From assembly GCA_965221075.1 (NCBI GenBank), contig OZ244865.1:2728001-2792000 (forward strand): a stretch of 64,000 nucleotides of DNA. Reading direction: 5' to 3'. The position numbers and the translations under genes are program-made. Position 1 is the stretch's first letter, and every line of letters begins with the position of its first letter. Below are positions 8,829-18,600 of this stretch, one piece after another. This DNA comes from UBA2970 sp965221075 (GTDB lineage: Bacteria > Verrucomicrobiota > Verrucomicrobiia > Limisphaerales > AAA164-E04). Below the pieces are notes generated by a model. That model had not been told where the DNA came from, did no database searches, and was given only the letters and a program-made list of their open reading frames with translations.

Positions 8829-10723
8829 TCAGTTTCGGAGAGAATCCTTTGCACCCTCTCCCGCTGCCATGGCGTCAGGTATCCCTTGTCCAGTTCCCGG
8901 GCGATCCTGAGGGTCAGATCCTCCACGGTCTCGTCCGGGACCTTTAGCAAAGCTTCCAGGCCTTCGCCGTCCACCATATGGGCTATATGGGGCGGAAAGC
9001 GGTTGGAGGATTCGAGATCTCGGGAAGACGTCGGCATCATCGCCACTTTCATGGCCCTGGCCCGCTGGGAAGGCGAAAGGTGCAGCCGATGGTCCATCAG
9101 CGCCGTAGCGTAGGTTTGCACCGCTCCGAGCCGATCCTCCCGACTCCTGCGCTTCTGCCGGGCCCATCGCTCCACTTCCTTAACCGAGAGGACGTCCCGC
9201 AGGGCCACCTGGTATATCCCGTTGCCCACGAGCGAATCCAGATCCAGCTTCCAGACTCCCGTCCCAGTAACCGGATCCTGCGGGCCTATGGGATCGCCGA
9301 ACATGTCTAACCTCGGCCCGAATGCCTGCTCCTCCGGTTCCATTGCCCATCGACGCACGGCGCCCCTGCTAGCCACCCGGATCCGGGTACGGGACGAATC
9401 GTCGGAAAGTTCCAGGGCTTCTCCGTGCCGATCCAGGTAAAGCGCCGCCATTTCCGTCAGGACCTTCTTTCTCTCCAATTCTTCATCCGGCCTCCTCATG
9501 CCCCATCGGCCGCCCCATTGGATGTTCTCTAGTTCCGACTGGACTTGCTCTATAAGGCGCCGCTTCATGCGGAACTCGTCCGAATCGATCCTGTTGTCCG
9601 CCCGCTGGCTTTGCAGATCCTCCAGCTCCCGGTCCAGTCGGGCCTTGTCCATGAGGGAATAGCGTACCTCATCGTCCTCTATCTCTCCCGGCCTCCCTGT
9701 GCGGATCAGCGTCCAGAGAGCGTCCTGGGTCGAGGTGCGGATCAGGTCCCGGTTCACATCCGGCAGCGACAGCGAAGGCAGGCTGGCCAGGAAGAACCTG
9801 CAGTCCCTTTCCAGGGCCGACGAGAAATCCGGAGTTCTAGCCCAGGAATCCAGCCCTTCGATCCACGCTTCCCGATCCTCCTCCGGAACCAGGAGCAGGG
9901 TATCCATCCAGGCAAACGCCAGACGACGGGATGCAGCGTGGAAGCGGTCCCTCCGGGCCTCTGCCAGAGCTTCGGCAGCCTCCAGCTGCGACTCCTCCAT
10001 CACCTGCTGCACGCCCTCCCTCGCCCTCTCGTAGTCCATCAGGAAGCTCCAAAGGCCATCTGGCTTGGAGAGGTGAAGATGGTCCGATCCGTTTCCGAGG
10101 AATGGAGACGCCTTCGGAAGGATCCCGTTCGAGAGGATCCCTTCGATTTGCGTCCAGTCCTTCTCCGCGGCTTCCTCCAGTCCTTGCCGATCTGGCAGCT
10201 CGGTCGAGTAGGAAGGGTCCAGCTGGATGGCATACCTGGCAACGATCTCGATGCCGGCGTCTTCCCCCACGAAGGAATCCAGGATCTCCTCGAGCCGATC
10301 GGTGTCCCCGCCCGGTCGGGGGCGTTGGCTCAGCCTTTCCAGGATGGAATGAACGATCCCCCCCAGTCCCTCTTCCGACCGGGAGATCCGGCGAAGATTC
10401 GCCAGAAAGGGATGAAGCATGCCCGCCAGTCTTTCGCCTTCCTCCTGATCCAGCAATCCCTCCTGGATGAAATGCCAGATCTTCTGGTCGAGCATCAGCT
10501 CGAGAAAGGATGCAAAGGAATCTCCCCTCCTACCGTCGGCTTCCGGAATCGCCATCCGAGGAAGGCTTTGACCGAAGGTGCGCCTGAGCTGCTCTGGATC
10601 GGCAGGAACACCCTCTGGCAAGACCACCCTTCCAGGCGGATTTGGCGGAGCTTGAGCCACGCTTCGGATCTCCGACAATGCTGCCAGGAGAAACGGCAAC
10701 AGGACTGCAATCGCCTTGTTCAT
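8819..10723 (-). CDS. Exported protein of unknown function, partner of the NGD-repeat lipoprotein
   Basis: 634 residues. A signal peptide is clear (MNKAIAVLLPFLLAAL, likely cleavage after SVAQA). The mature part is hydrophilic, rich in Glu, Arg, Leu and Trp, and looks mostly helical. No catalytic motif or known domain was recognised. It contains many D/E-R-E-x-W and L-x-E-x-L segments and ends in two helical stretches around KVPDETVEDL and RERVQRIL. Its stop overlaps the start of the lipoprotein gene (ATGA), so the two are very likely one transcript and may act together at the cell envelope. The upstream side is a long gene-poor stretch, so this should be the first gene of the pair. ATG start taken because it opens on the signal peptide. 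Confidence 0.75.
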   Translation of the reverse strand: MNKAIAVLLPFLLAALSEIRSVAQAPPNPPGRVVLPEGVPADPEQLRRTFGQSLPRMAIPEADGRRGDSFASFLELMLDQKIWHFIQEGLLDQEEGERLAGMLHPFLANLRRISRSEEGLGGIVHSILERLSQRPRPGGDTDRLEEILDSFVGEDAGIEIVARYAIQLDPSYSTELPDRQGLEEAAEKDWTQIEGILSNGILPKASPFLGNGSDHLHLSKPDGLWSFLMDYERAREGVQQVMEESQLEAAEALAEARRDRFHAASRRLAFAWMDTLLLVPEEDREAWIEGLDSWARTPDFSSALERDCRFFLASLPSLSLPDVNRDLIRTSTQDALWTLIRTGRPGEIEDDEVRYSLMDKARLDRELEDLQSQRADNRIDSDEFRMKRRLIEQVQSELENIQWGGRWGMRRPDEELERKKVLTEMAALYLDRHGEALELSDDSSRTRIRVASRGAVRRWAMEPEEQAFGPRLDMFGDPIGPQDPVTGTGVWKLDLDSLVGNGIYQVALRDVLSVKEVERWARQKRRSREDRLGAVQTYATALMDHRLHLSPSQRARAMKVAMMPTSSRDLESSNRFPPHIAHMVDGEGLEALLKVPDETVEDLTLRIARELDKGYLTPWQRERVQRILSETEWE

Positions 10724-12026
10724 GGCATGACCGGCTTCCGGATACCCGCACTTCCTACGATCGGCCTGTGCTCGCGTTCCATTCGCAATACAGCATCACC
10801 GCATCACCATTCGCCTGCGAGAGCCTCGAATATCGGTCGCTCCCCGCTGGCTGAAAGACTCAGTCAGAACGACAGCGAGTCCCGTGGCGGTAGCAGACCC
10901 CAGGCTTGACACTGCACTATCGAAGCGCAAGGAAAAAAACAGGAGGGGACGCCAGGCTAGGGCAACGATCCGTTCGCTGGGTGGCGAACAGAACGGACAG
11001 GCCTTTCCCACGTGGGAGATCGAACGGGATCGGCATTGGTCCCGCCGACGAGGGTGTCTACAAGCTCCATGCTCGCCGTGGACATCGCATGGCTGAATGG
11101 GCTAGACTTGCGACGGCCGAGAAGCCGCCGCTTTGCAGAACTTCTCGGGAAAGCGCTACTGGTGTGGCCAACCAGTCTGCAGAGTGCACACCCACTCGGG
11201 CTTGCTCCTGGCCCGAAGCGCGGCATTGTCCTTGCTCATCGCCAGCTGTATCCAGCTGTCGGTACGGAATGCGCCATTCTTGCTGAAACAGGACTGATGC
11301 TCAGCGGAACAGGTCCTTTCCAGAAGCTGTCCATGCCCGCAAGATCCCTCCCAACCCTCCGGCAAGCGGACCGCAATCGCCAGGATCGCTGACCAGACTG
11401 GATTGGGGAGGACTCCATTCCCACCCCATCGCCAATGCGGCCGTTGTTCAAAAGATCGAGATATAATCGACATCGGATCGCTACCCCGTACTGGAACTCC
11501 AGGTTCCAGAAGATCCAGCGAAACCGTAATTGTCTCATGCAGGTGGGGTTCTGCCATCCCGCCCACTCGACTTGCACTCGACAATGCAGCGGATACCCCG
11601 GCCCGCGTACCGCTTGATTCACAGCTAGCTGGGCCAGCCTTGAATCCCATCAGCTGAATCCAGGAGAAACGGCTACCTGCGTGAGAACGCAGCGTCTTGC
11701 AGGCATTGAATTCCAGGATGCAAGTCCGAACAGGAATGTCCAGCAAACAACACCGCTCGTTTCCGGGTCAATCCTCCAGAATCGTTCCGTAGGCACTTCG
11801 CCTAGGCTGTCCAGGCAGTGTTGCCGCACCTGACCATGAAGTACTGGAAGACATGGAAGCCTGACTGGATGAGATCGTGCATTACCTGGGGCAGAAGCAG
11901 GCAAAAGGCGAATCCTGAAGAAGTTCCTGATCGGTTGACTTGGAGTCCGCTTCATGTGAAGCTGGCCCCTGGATTGGCGTGATTCCAACTAGGAATGTGT
12001 CTGGAAGAGTGAGCAAATCAAATGTG
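10724..12026. other. Gene-poor stretch, no supported gene
   Basis: About 1.3 kb of visibly lower GC than the flanking operons. Open frames are short, overlap on both strands and match nothing known, including one of 196 codons on the minus strand (11156-11746) and a Trp-rich 48-codon frame on the plus strand (11836-11982). No tRNA, RNase P or tmRNA core was seen. A TTGACA hexamer at 10906-10911 has no good -10 partner. Confidence 0.5.
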
Positions 12027-13235
12027 ATGAAGGCTTCATCCTGGCCCAGGATCGAGCGCTTCAAGATCGAGAATTATCGGGCTCTGCGTGCTGTCGAGCT
12101 TGATAAGCTCACACCTTTCACTGTGCTGCTCGGCCCCAACGGAAGTGGCAAGTCGACCGTGTTCGATGCGTTCGCCTTTCTCGCAGAGTGCTTCGAAGGC
12201 GGCTTGCGCCGGGCGTGGGAGAAACGCGGGAAAGCGCGTGAATTGAAATCCAGGGGTATCGATGATCCGGTTCGGTTCGAGATCGCCTACCGTGAAGAGA
12301 GGGAGAGCCCGCTGATCACCTACCACATGAGTGTGGATGAGAAGAACGGCCGCCCTGTCGTCGTTTCGGAATGGCTTCGCTGGAAGCGCGGCAATAGCGG
12401 AGTCCCGTTCAAGTTTCTCGAATATGAGAACGGCAAGGGACGTGTCATTTCCGGAACTGAGCCGGAATCGAAGGATCAAAGGATCGATGCACCCTTGAAT
12501 TCAGACGATATACTGGCAGTCAACGCGCTCGGACAGATGAAAGATCATCCCCGCGTGCCCGCGCTCCGGGATTTCATCATGGGCTGGCATGTTTCGCATC
12601 ATTCGCCGCCGAATGCCAGAGGGCTAACCGGTTCCGGGCCCGAGGAGCACTTGAGCAAGACTGGCGATAACCTCGGCAATGTCATACAGCATCTGTCCGC
12701 TGAACATCCGGAAGTTCTTGAATGCATTTTCCACATTCTTAGAAAGAGAATCCCAAAAATCGAAAGCGTGGCGGCCACCCCTATGCAGGACGGGAGACTG
12801 CTGCTCCAGTTCAAGGATTATCCGTTTTCCGACAGGATCATGGCTCGGTTCGCATCCGAAGGCACCCTCAAGATGCTTGCCTTCCTTGTCCTTCTTCACG
12901 ATCCGGATCCGCCGCCATTCATCTGCATCGAGGAGCCTGAGAACAATCTGCATCCCAGATTGATGCACGAGCTTGCCGAAGAATACAGGGAGGCATCCAG
13001 CTCCACTCAAATCCTCGCTACGACCCATTCTCCCTTTTTCGTCAACGCTCTGCGAATCGAGGAGGTTCGGCTGCTCTGGCGCGACGATGCCGGGTATTCC
13101 GTATGCAAAGGCTTGACCGACAACGGCAAGGTCAAGGAATTCATGGATTCCGGTGCAGAACTGGGGGATCTCTGGATGGAAGGGCATTTCGGGGTCGGGG
13201 ATCCTCTGGATCGCGGAGGCTTTCCGGCGCTTTAA
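12027..13235 (+). CDS. AAA-type ATPase with ABC/SMC-like (RecF/OLD-like) motifs, possible defence gene
   Basis: 402 residues, cytoplasmic. The opening IERFKIENYRALRAVELDKL is typical of RecF/OLD-like ATPases. Walker A is GPNGSGKST (36-44). An ABC-signature-like ASEGTLKML (about 276-284) is followed by Walker B FICIEEPENNLHP (about 298-310) and an H-loop ATTHSPFFVNAL. The insert between Walker A and the signature is only about 230 residues, too short for a long coiled coil. The gene sits 17 bases before a TOPRIM-like DUF4276 reading frame that is broken. ATPases of this type paired with TOPRIM-like proteins include anti-phage systems such as PARIS, but membership in any named system is not shown. 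The frame is open back to 11940; the ATG at 12027 was chosen because homologues begin just before the IERFKI strand. The ATPase itself looks intact. Confidence 0.82.
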   Translation: MKASSWPRIERFKIENYRALRAVELDKLTPFTVLLGPNGSGKSTVFDAFAFLAECFEGGLRRAWEKRGKARELKSRGIDDPVRFEIAYREERESPLITYHMSVDEKNGRPVVVSEWLRWKRGNSGVPFKFLEYENGKGRVISGTEPESKDQRIDAPLNSDDILAVNALGQMKDHPRVPALRDFIMGWHVSHHSPPNARGLTGSGPEEHLSKTGDNLGNVIQHLSAEHPEVLECIFHILRKRIPKIESVAATPMQDGRLLLQFKDYPFSDRIMARFASEGTLKMLAFLVLLHDPDPPPFICIEEPENNLHPRLMHELAEEYREASSSTQILATTHSPFFVNALRIEEVRLLWRDDAGYSVCKGLTDNGKVKEFMDSGAELGDLWMEGHFGVGDPLDRGGFPAL

Positions 13236-13252
13236 GTGGACCGGTGCTGACA

Positions 13253-13866
13253 ATGTTCGCCAGACATTTTGAGTTTCTCGTCGAAGACCAGTCGATGGAG
13301 GCGTTTCTTTCGGGTATTCTACCGAAAATGGTCTCGGGTACTGTCGGATTTACAATACATTCGCATCAAGGCAAGGTAAATCTTCTGAACAAGCTCGCCA
13401 GCCGGCTGAAGGGCTATACCAAATGGTTGCCCGAGGGATCCAGAATCGTTGTAGTCGTTGATCGGGACAAGGATGAGTGCGGGAATCTCAAGGATCGTTT
13501 GGAGCGCATCTGCATGGATTCCGGACTCAGGACGAGAAAGTCAACCGGAGGAGCCGACTGGCAGATTGCGGCAAGGATCTAGATCAAGGAGCTCGAAGCG
13601 TGGTATTTCGGCGATTGGCAATCTGTTGCCAGGCATATCCTAAGATCTCTTCGTCAATCCCGAAGCAGTCGAAGTATGGAAATCCAGATGCCATCATGGG
13701 AGGAACATGGGAGGCATTCGAGCGGGTGTTGCAGAAGCATGGCTACTACAAGCAGGGACTGTCCAAGGTCGAGATCGCCGGACAATTGGGAAAATGCATG
13801 GATCCGGAGCGTAACTCGTCCCGCAGCTTCGCGTCGCTACGAGACGCTATCGCGGATGTCATTTAA
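13253..13866 (+). pseudogene. Broken DUF4276-like (TOPRIM-fold) partner of the ATPase
   Basis: Starts at ATG 13253 as MFARHFEFLVEDQSMEAFL, with the conserved TOPRIM-type acid (Glu 11) and a later V-V-V-V-D-R-D (Asp 70 and Asp 72). An in-frame TAG stops it at codon 110 (13580-13582). The same frame continues with KELEAWYFGDW, a DUF4276-like hallmark. Near 13631-13633 one base appears to be missing, because the conserved text resumes in another frame as AYPKI, KYGNPDAIMGGTWEAFE and ends MDPERNSSRSFASLRDAI with a TAA at 13866. Two independent lesions mark it as a pseudogene, unless the read is in error. Without them the protein would be about 204 residues. The family name was assigned from motifs, not from a search. 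Confidence 0.75.
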
Positions 13867-14515
13867 TGACTTTACGAGCACTGGCTCGGAAGTCTTCCTC
13901 TCGATAGCTTGTGCATTGCCGGACCAAGCGCAGATTGTAGGCCAGGATCCCGGTTCGACTAGCAGGCGATCATGCATGCGTCGAAACCTGCATCAAACCA
14001 TTCCGGAAATGCTCCGATTGGCGCAAAGCTCGAGTCCGATCCGCTTCTCGAGGAAGCCCAGGTCCGGCCGCTTTCTGGATCTGGAGCAGGTCATGGAGGA
14101 CTGCACCGGTTCCGGATCCGCCTCGGCATTTGAAGTGTGGCCCGGGAGAAGCGTCTTCCACATCCCCTGCGGGGCGGGCTTCAGGACGAGGGGGGATGAT
14201 CGGCAGGGGAGAGAGCCTGGACGTGCAGCCGGACCAGTAAGGCTCCTTTGCTAGCCGTAGAGCGGGGCGAGCCGCAACAGGATGCCGGCACAGGCGGCCA
14301 TCTCCCGCTCCCCAGAGAGAGGGTTCCCCCTCGGCCAGGAAAGGACAGGCCGTCCAGCTGGGAAGCTGCCGGAACAGCCCCCACCCGCCCGCTGCATCCG
14401 CTCCTTGCGGCCTTCCTCCCCTCCAGCGGGTGGGCAGGCTCCTATTCCCTGATCCGTCGGATTAGAGCAAGCCCGGGGGAGCGGCAGTGAGGCAGCCCGC
14501 CGCTGCAGGCAAGAT
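13867..14515. other. Gene-poor stretch, no gene recognised
   Basis: About 650 bases between the DUF4276 remnant and the end of the VWA operon. Composition resembles 10.7-12.0 kb. Open frames are short and mutually overlapping. I see no intrinsic terminator for the minus-strand operon that ends here. Confidence 0.5.
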
Positions 14516-15607
14516 CTAGCGCTCGTAGACGGGAAGCAGCCGGTAGTTGAGGGCCAGCGCCAGGACGTTCATGCCGGTGGCGTAGGCCCGGCCATGCGAG
14601 GCGGAAGCGAAGCCGCCGTCCGGCTCCTGCTCGGCCCTCAGCTCCCCGACAAGCCGCAGGTTCCAGGCCTTCCAGGCCTGGAAGTCGGTCTGGAACAGGG
14701 CCTGGGCCATGTAGTAGCGGAGGTAGTGGAGATAGCGGTGGCCCTCCTGTGCCTCGGCTCCGCTCGCCTCCCGGACGTAGCGGGCGAGCGCCCGGTACTC
14801 CGGGTTGTCCTTCTTCCGGGACATGGCGTAGACCAGCGCGGCGATGGACGAGCGGATTCTGGAGACGCCGAAGGACATTCCTCCCATGCCCCCAGAGTAG
14901 GAGACCGTCCCGTCGGGAGCGGTCATGGAACGGAAGTAGTCCATCGCGTCGTCGATGGAGGCGTCGGGCACCGGAATGCCTGCGTTGCGTGCCGCCAGCA
15001 GCCCCACCAGGACGGTGCCGCTGACCGTGGTGTCGGCGTCGGAGGAGTCGATGCTGTAGCGCCAGGCCCGGTAGGGATTCCGCCTCTGCGCCTCCAGGGA
15101 GCACTCCGCCGCCCGCTGGAGCCCCCGGGCGATGGAGATCCGCCGTCCCTCGGGAACGCCGCTTCCCCGCCACAGCAGGTCGTCGTTGACCGCGCCGTAG
15201 GCCTCGGCCAGGGCCAGCTGGGCGAAGCCGTGCTGGTACATGGAGCCATGGCTCTGCGATTCCCCCGACAGGTAGCCGGTGGCGCCGTCCTGGGCCGTCA
15301 GGATATGGCGCAGGCCCCGCCGGACGTTGTCGGCCCAGGCGCCGTAGTCGGGATCCTCGCCTCCGGAGAGGAAGGCCATCACGCAGATGCCGGCGATGCC
15401 GGGGCCCGGGCTTTCGCTCCAGCCGCCATCCGCGTCCTGGCTCGAGGCCAGGAAGCGCAGGGCCTTCGAGTGGATCCGCTTCACGTCCGGGGGGACGCCC
15501 TCCCCGAAGCGCAGCTCGGGGGACTGGGCCTCCGGCCGCACCGGGCCCCATAGCGGAAGGAGGAAGATTCCAGCGGCGGCCGCCGACCTCAGGAGGGACG
15601 CCTTCAC
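14516..15607 (-). CDS. Exported squalene-cyclase/prenyltransferase-repeat (alpha/alpha-barrel) protein
   Basis: 363 residues from a GTG that overlaps the DUF4175 stop (GTGA). It has a signal-peptide-like start (SLLRSAAAAGIFLLPLW, then EAQS). The mature part shows prenyltransferase/squalene-oxidase repeats: ASSQDADGGWS near residue 53 and EQEPDGGFASASHGRAYAT near the C-terminus, with helical repeats between. The catalytic DXDD motif of true terpene cyclases was not found, so this is probably a binding or scaffold alpha-toroid rather than an enzyme. Proteins like this commonly accompany DUF58/VWA/DUF4175 gene sets in planctomycetes and verrucomicrobia. It is the last gene of the five-gene operon. 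The longer frame upstream to 16195 lies inside DUF4175 and is discarded. Confidence 0.8.
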   Translation of the reverse strand: MKASLLRSAAAAGIFLLPLWGPVRPEAQSPELRFGEGVPPDVKRIHSKALRFLASSQDADGGWSESPGPGIAGICVMAFLSGGEDPDYGAWADNVRRGLRHILTAQDGATGYLSGESQSHGSMYQHGFAQLALAEAYGAVNDDLLWRGSGVPEGRRISIARGLQRAAECSLEAQRRNPYRAWRYSIDSSDADTTVSGTVLVGLLAARNAGIPVPDASIDDAMDYFRSMTAPDGTVSYSGGMGGMSFGVSRIRSSIAALVYAMSRKKDNPEYRALARYVREASGAEAQEGHRYLHYLRYYMAQALFQTDFQAWKAWNLRLVGELRAEQEPDGGFASASHGRAYATGMNVLALALNYRLLPVYER

Positions 15608-18600
15608 GGCATTTCTTCCTCCAGGGCCCGGATGAAGGCGTCCATGCCCTGCCGGTACTCCGCGGGCCACTCGCGGCCCGAGAGTCCGGTGGACTGCTCG
15701 GGAGCCCGCATCTCGATCAGGGCCCGGATCCCGCCCTGGCGGCGAAGCAATTGGCGCATCAGTGCGGAGCCCCCTGTCCCGCCCTGCGGATCGGCCCCTC
15801 CCGAAGAGGCGGACTGGAGCATAGTGGCGGACGGGAGCAGAGACAGGCTGCCGGCCGATCCTCCGCTTCCCGATCTCCCGCCGCCCGGCTCGCTCTCGCC
15901 CTGCAGCAGCAGCTCGATCGCCTCGTTGATCGCGCCCAGGGCCCGCGCACCGGACTCCTCCGGCTCGAGGTACGGGCTCGCCACGTCCTTCTCCAGCAGG
16001 TACCTGCTCGCCTCGTCCATCGCCTCCGAAGCGAGTCCGATCCGCAGCAAGTCCCTCTGCAGCAGAGGGGCCACGGGAAGGGCCCACAGCTCCCGGAGGA
16101 GCGCGCGGGTACGGTCGGCCAGCGCCGACTGGGTCTCCCCCAGCCGGACTCCTTCCTCCCGGCCGCGCTCCGATCCCGGATCTCCCGCCTTCCATCCCCG
16201 GACCCCGTCCCTCAGATCCAGCTCCCCCTCCACGATGCGCACCAGCTCCAGTACCAGTCCGGGAGGCACGCCGCTATCCCCCCCACCTCCGGAGTCCCCC
16301 TGGCCGGAGTCCTCGCCGCTTCCGGCCAGGTCCTGCGCCCAGGCCTCCAGGAGTTCGGCCCAGTTCACCGACTCGATGGCGGAGAGCCCCACCCGGTTGC
16401 TCCGTATGGACTGGGCCAGTTCCGCCAGCCGCTCTTCCACCTCGGCGGCCCCCATCTCCGCCAGCACCTCGCGGTAGCGCTCGATGAAGATGCGCTCCAC
16501 GAAGGCCTCAAGCTCCTCCAGGAATTCGCCCATGGACTCCGAGGCGGCCGTCTGCCGTTCCGCCAGGGCCCCCAGGCGGGCCTGCGCCCGGCCGCCGGTC
16601 TCGGAGAGCCCGAAGGTTCCGAGCCCCTCGAGCTCGACTGCCAGGCTCCACTGTTCCCGAGAGGCGTAGCGGAGCCTCGACACGAAGGTGGAGCGCTGCA
16701 GGCTCCGCCGTATAGCCGTCAGCGCGTCGAGGATCTCCTCCAGAGCCTCGACGACGCCCTCCTGGACCTCCAGCGCCCGCTCCAGGGAGTCCTCCTCCTG
16801 CTCGCCCCGCTCCCCGGACTCCTCTTCGGCAGGCTCCGTGCGCCCGGGCAGGCCAGGCGTCTGGAACAGGAGCAGGGCCGGGCTCCCGTCCTGCTGGTCC
16901 TGCGCCTGCGGATCCTCCCCGTAGGGATCCTCGGACCAGAGCAGCTCCTCCAGGAGCAGGGCCACCAGAGGCATGCGATCGGAAGCCAGCCGCTCCAGCG
17001 TCTCCAGGGAGCGGGCCCAATTCTCCAGGTCCTGGGGATCGCACTCCTGGTTGCGCATCGCCTCGGCCAGGCGCTGCCTTCCCTCCTCGGCCAGCTCCGC
17101 CGCCCGGGATGCATTGGCCCTTTCGGCCTCGGCCAGCTCCCGGATCCCGGCCTGCCGCTCCTCCTGGGCCAGTTCCTCGGGGGTGAGGGCCAGAAGCTCC
17201 TCGGCGTTCTGGTGGAGGAGCCGCTCCCGCTCCTGCACCTCGCGCAGGGCCTGGAGCCACTCCGCCAGCCGCTGGGCGATCCACTGCAGGTGCTCCTCGG
17301 GCGACATCACGTGGACCAGCATCCATGGAGAGCCGGAACGCTCCCGGCCGGGCAGGTAGTCCTCGGCCCAGGCCCGCAGCCGCAGGGTCTGCGGCTCGAT
17401 CCCCTCCTCTCCGGGGCGGAAGGCGGCCCGGGCCACGGCGTCGGTCCTCGATGGATCCCCGCTGAACGCTATCCGCTCCCCCCGGACCGTACCGGCGGCT
17501 CCGGACTCGGAGAGGCTCTCCCATTCCAGGCCGGCGCGGCGGACGCCGTAGTCGTCCACGGCCCGCAGATCCAGGTCCAGCGCCTCGGTGGAGAGGAGCA
17601 CCAGCTGGCCCCGGAAGGCGAGGATCTCGGCCCGGGGAGCCCGATCCTCGCCCGGCTCGACCGACAGGGTCCTGGGCTCTCGGGAGGCCAGGCCCAGGCG
17701 GTCCCCCCAGGCCAGCAGGTGGATCGAGTCCTCCTCCGCCAGCAGGGCGGCGGTGCGCAGGGCGGCGCCCTCGACCTCCTGCTCGGCGCCGTCCAGGGTG
17801 GCCCAGGCCAGGGGGCGCGAGGCCGTGCCGTGGAAGGACACCCGGCTCTCCCGCAGAGGCCGCACGATCCCGCCCAGAGCGTCCAGGCGCAGCGGCTCCT
17901 CCCGCTGCAGGTATCCGGGCAGGGACACCTGGGCCCAGAGCTCCTCCATGCGGGGCCGGAAGGCGGGCCGCAGCGGGATCGGGCGGCGGTCGTCCCCCAC
18001 CCGCAGCTGGATCGTCCTCTCGGCCGTCTGGGGCGGTAGGGCGAACCGGTAGGCCCCCGCCTCCCTCGGAGCGGAGGCACCGCCAAGGCGGGCCGATCTG
18101 GGCTTCCAGTGGGATCCCGGATCGAGGCGGGCCACCAGCTCCAGGGGCTCGGCGTAGGGGACCGTGGCGCCTCCCTCCACCTCGGCGATGCGGGCGAAGG
18201 TGAAGCGCCCGGCCTCCCCCAGGGGAAGGATCCAGCGCAGGAAGGCGCTGTGCGCCGCCGGAGGGACCAGAAGGAGGAGGCACAGGAGCAGCGCGGCGGG
18301 GACCGCCGCCGCCCAGCCCCAGGCTCGGAAGCGCGTGCGGGGCAGGGCCCGGGACAGGTCCCTGCGGGACAGCTCCTCGTCCACCTGCCCGATCGCGGCC
18401 CGCAGCAGCTCCGGGCTCTGGCGGCCCGGGGCGCCCTCCCGGGCCAGCTCCACCACGCCCAGCAGCTGGTCCCCCAGCCGGGGCAGGCCCCGGCGGATGC
18501 CCCGGGCCACCTGGTCCAGGCGGCGGTGCCCCAGCACCCAGCGGCGCAGGCCCAGGGGCAGGTACAGGTAGCAGCCGGCCGTGCCGGCCAGGAGCAGGGC

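Noticed and set aside
10906..10930. TTGACA as promoter in the first island
   Set aside because: No acceptable -10 hexamer at 16-18 bases and no gene downstream within a sensible distance.
11156..11746. 196-codon minus-strand frame in the first island
   Set aside because: No recognisable motif, signal peptide or ribosome site, and overlapping frames of similar length on the other strand. Treated as non-coding.
11836..11982. 48-codon Trp-rich frame before the ATPase
   Set aside because: Odd composition (several Trp in the first 20 residues) but no ribosome site and no way to support it from sequence alone.
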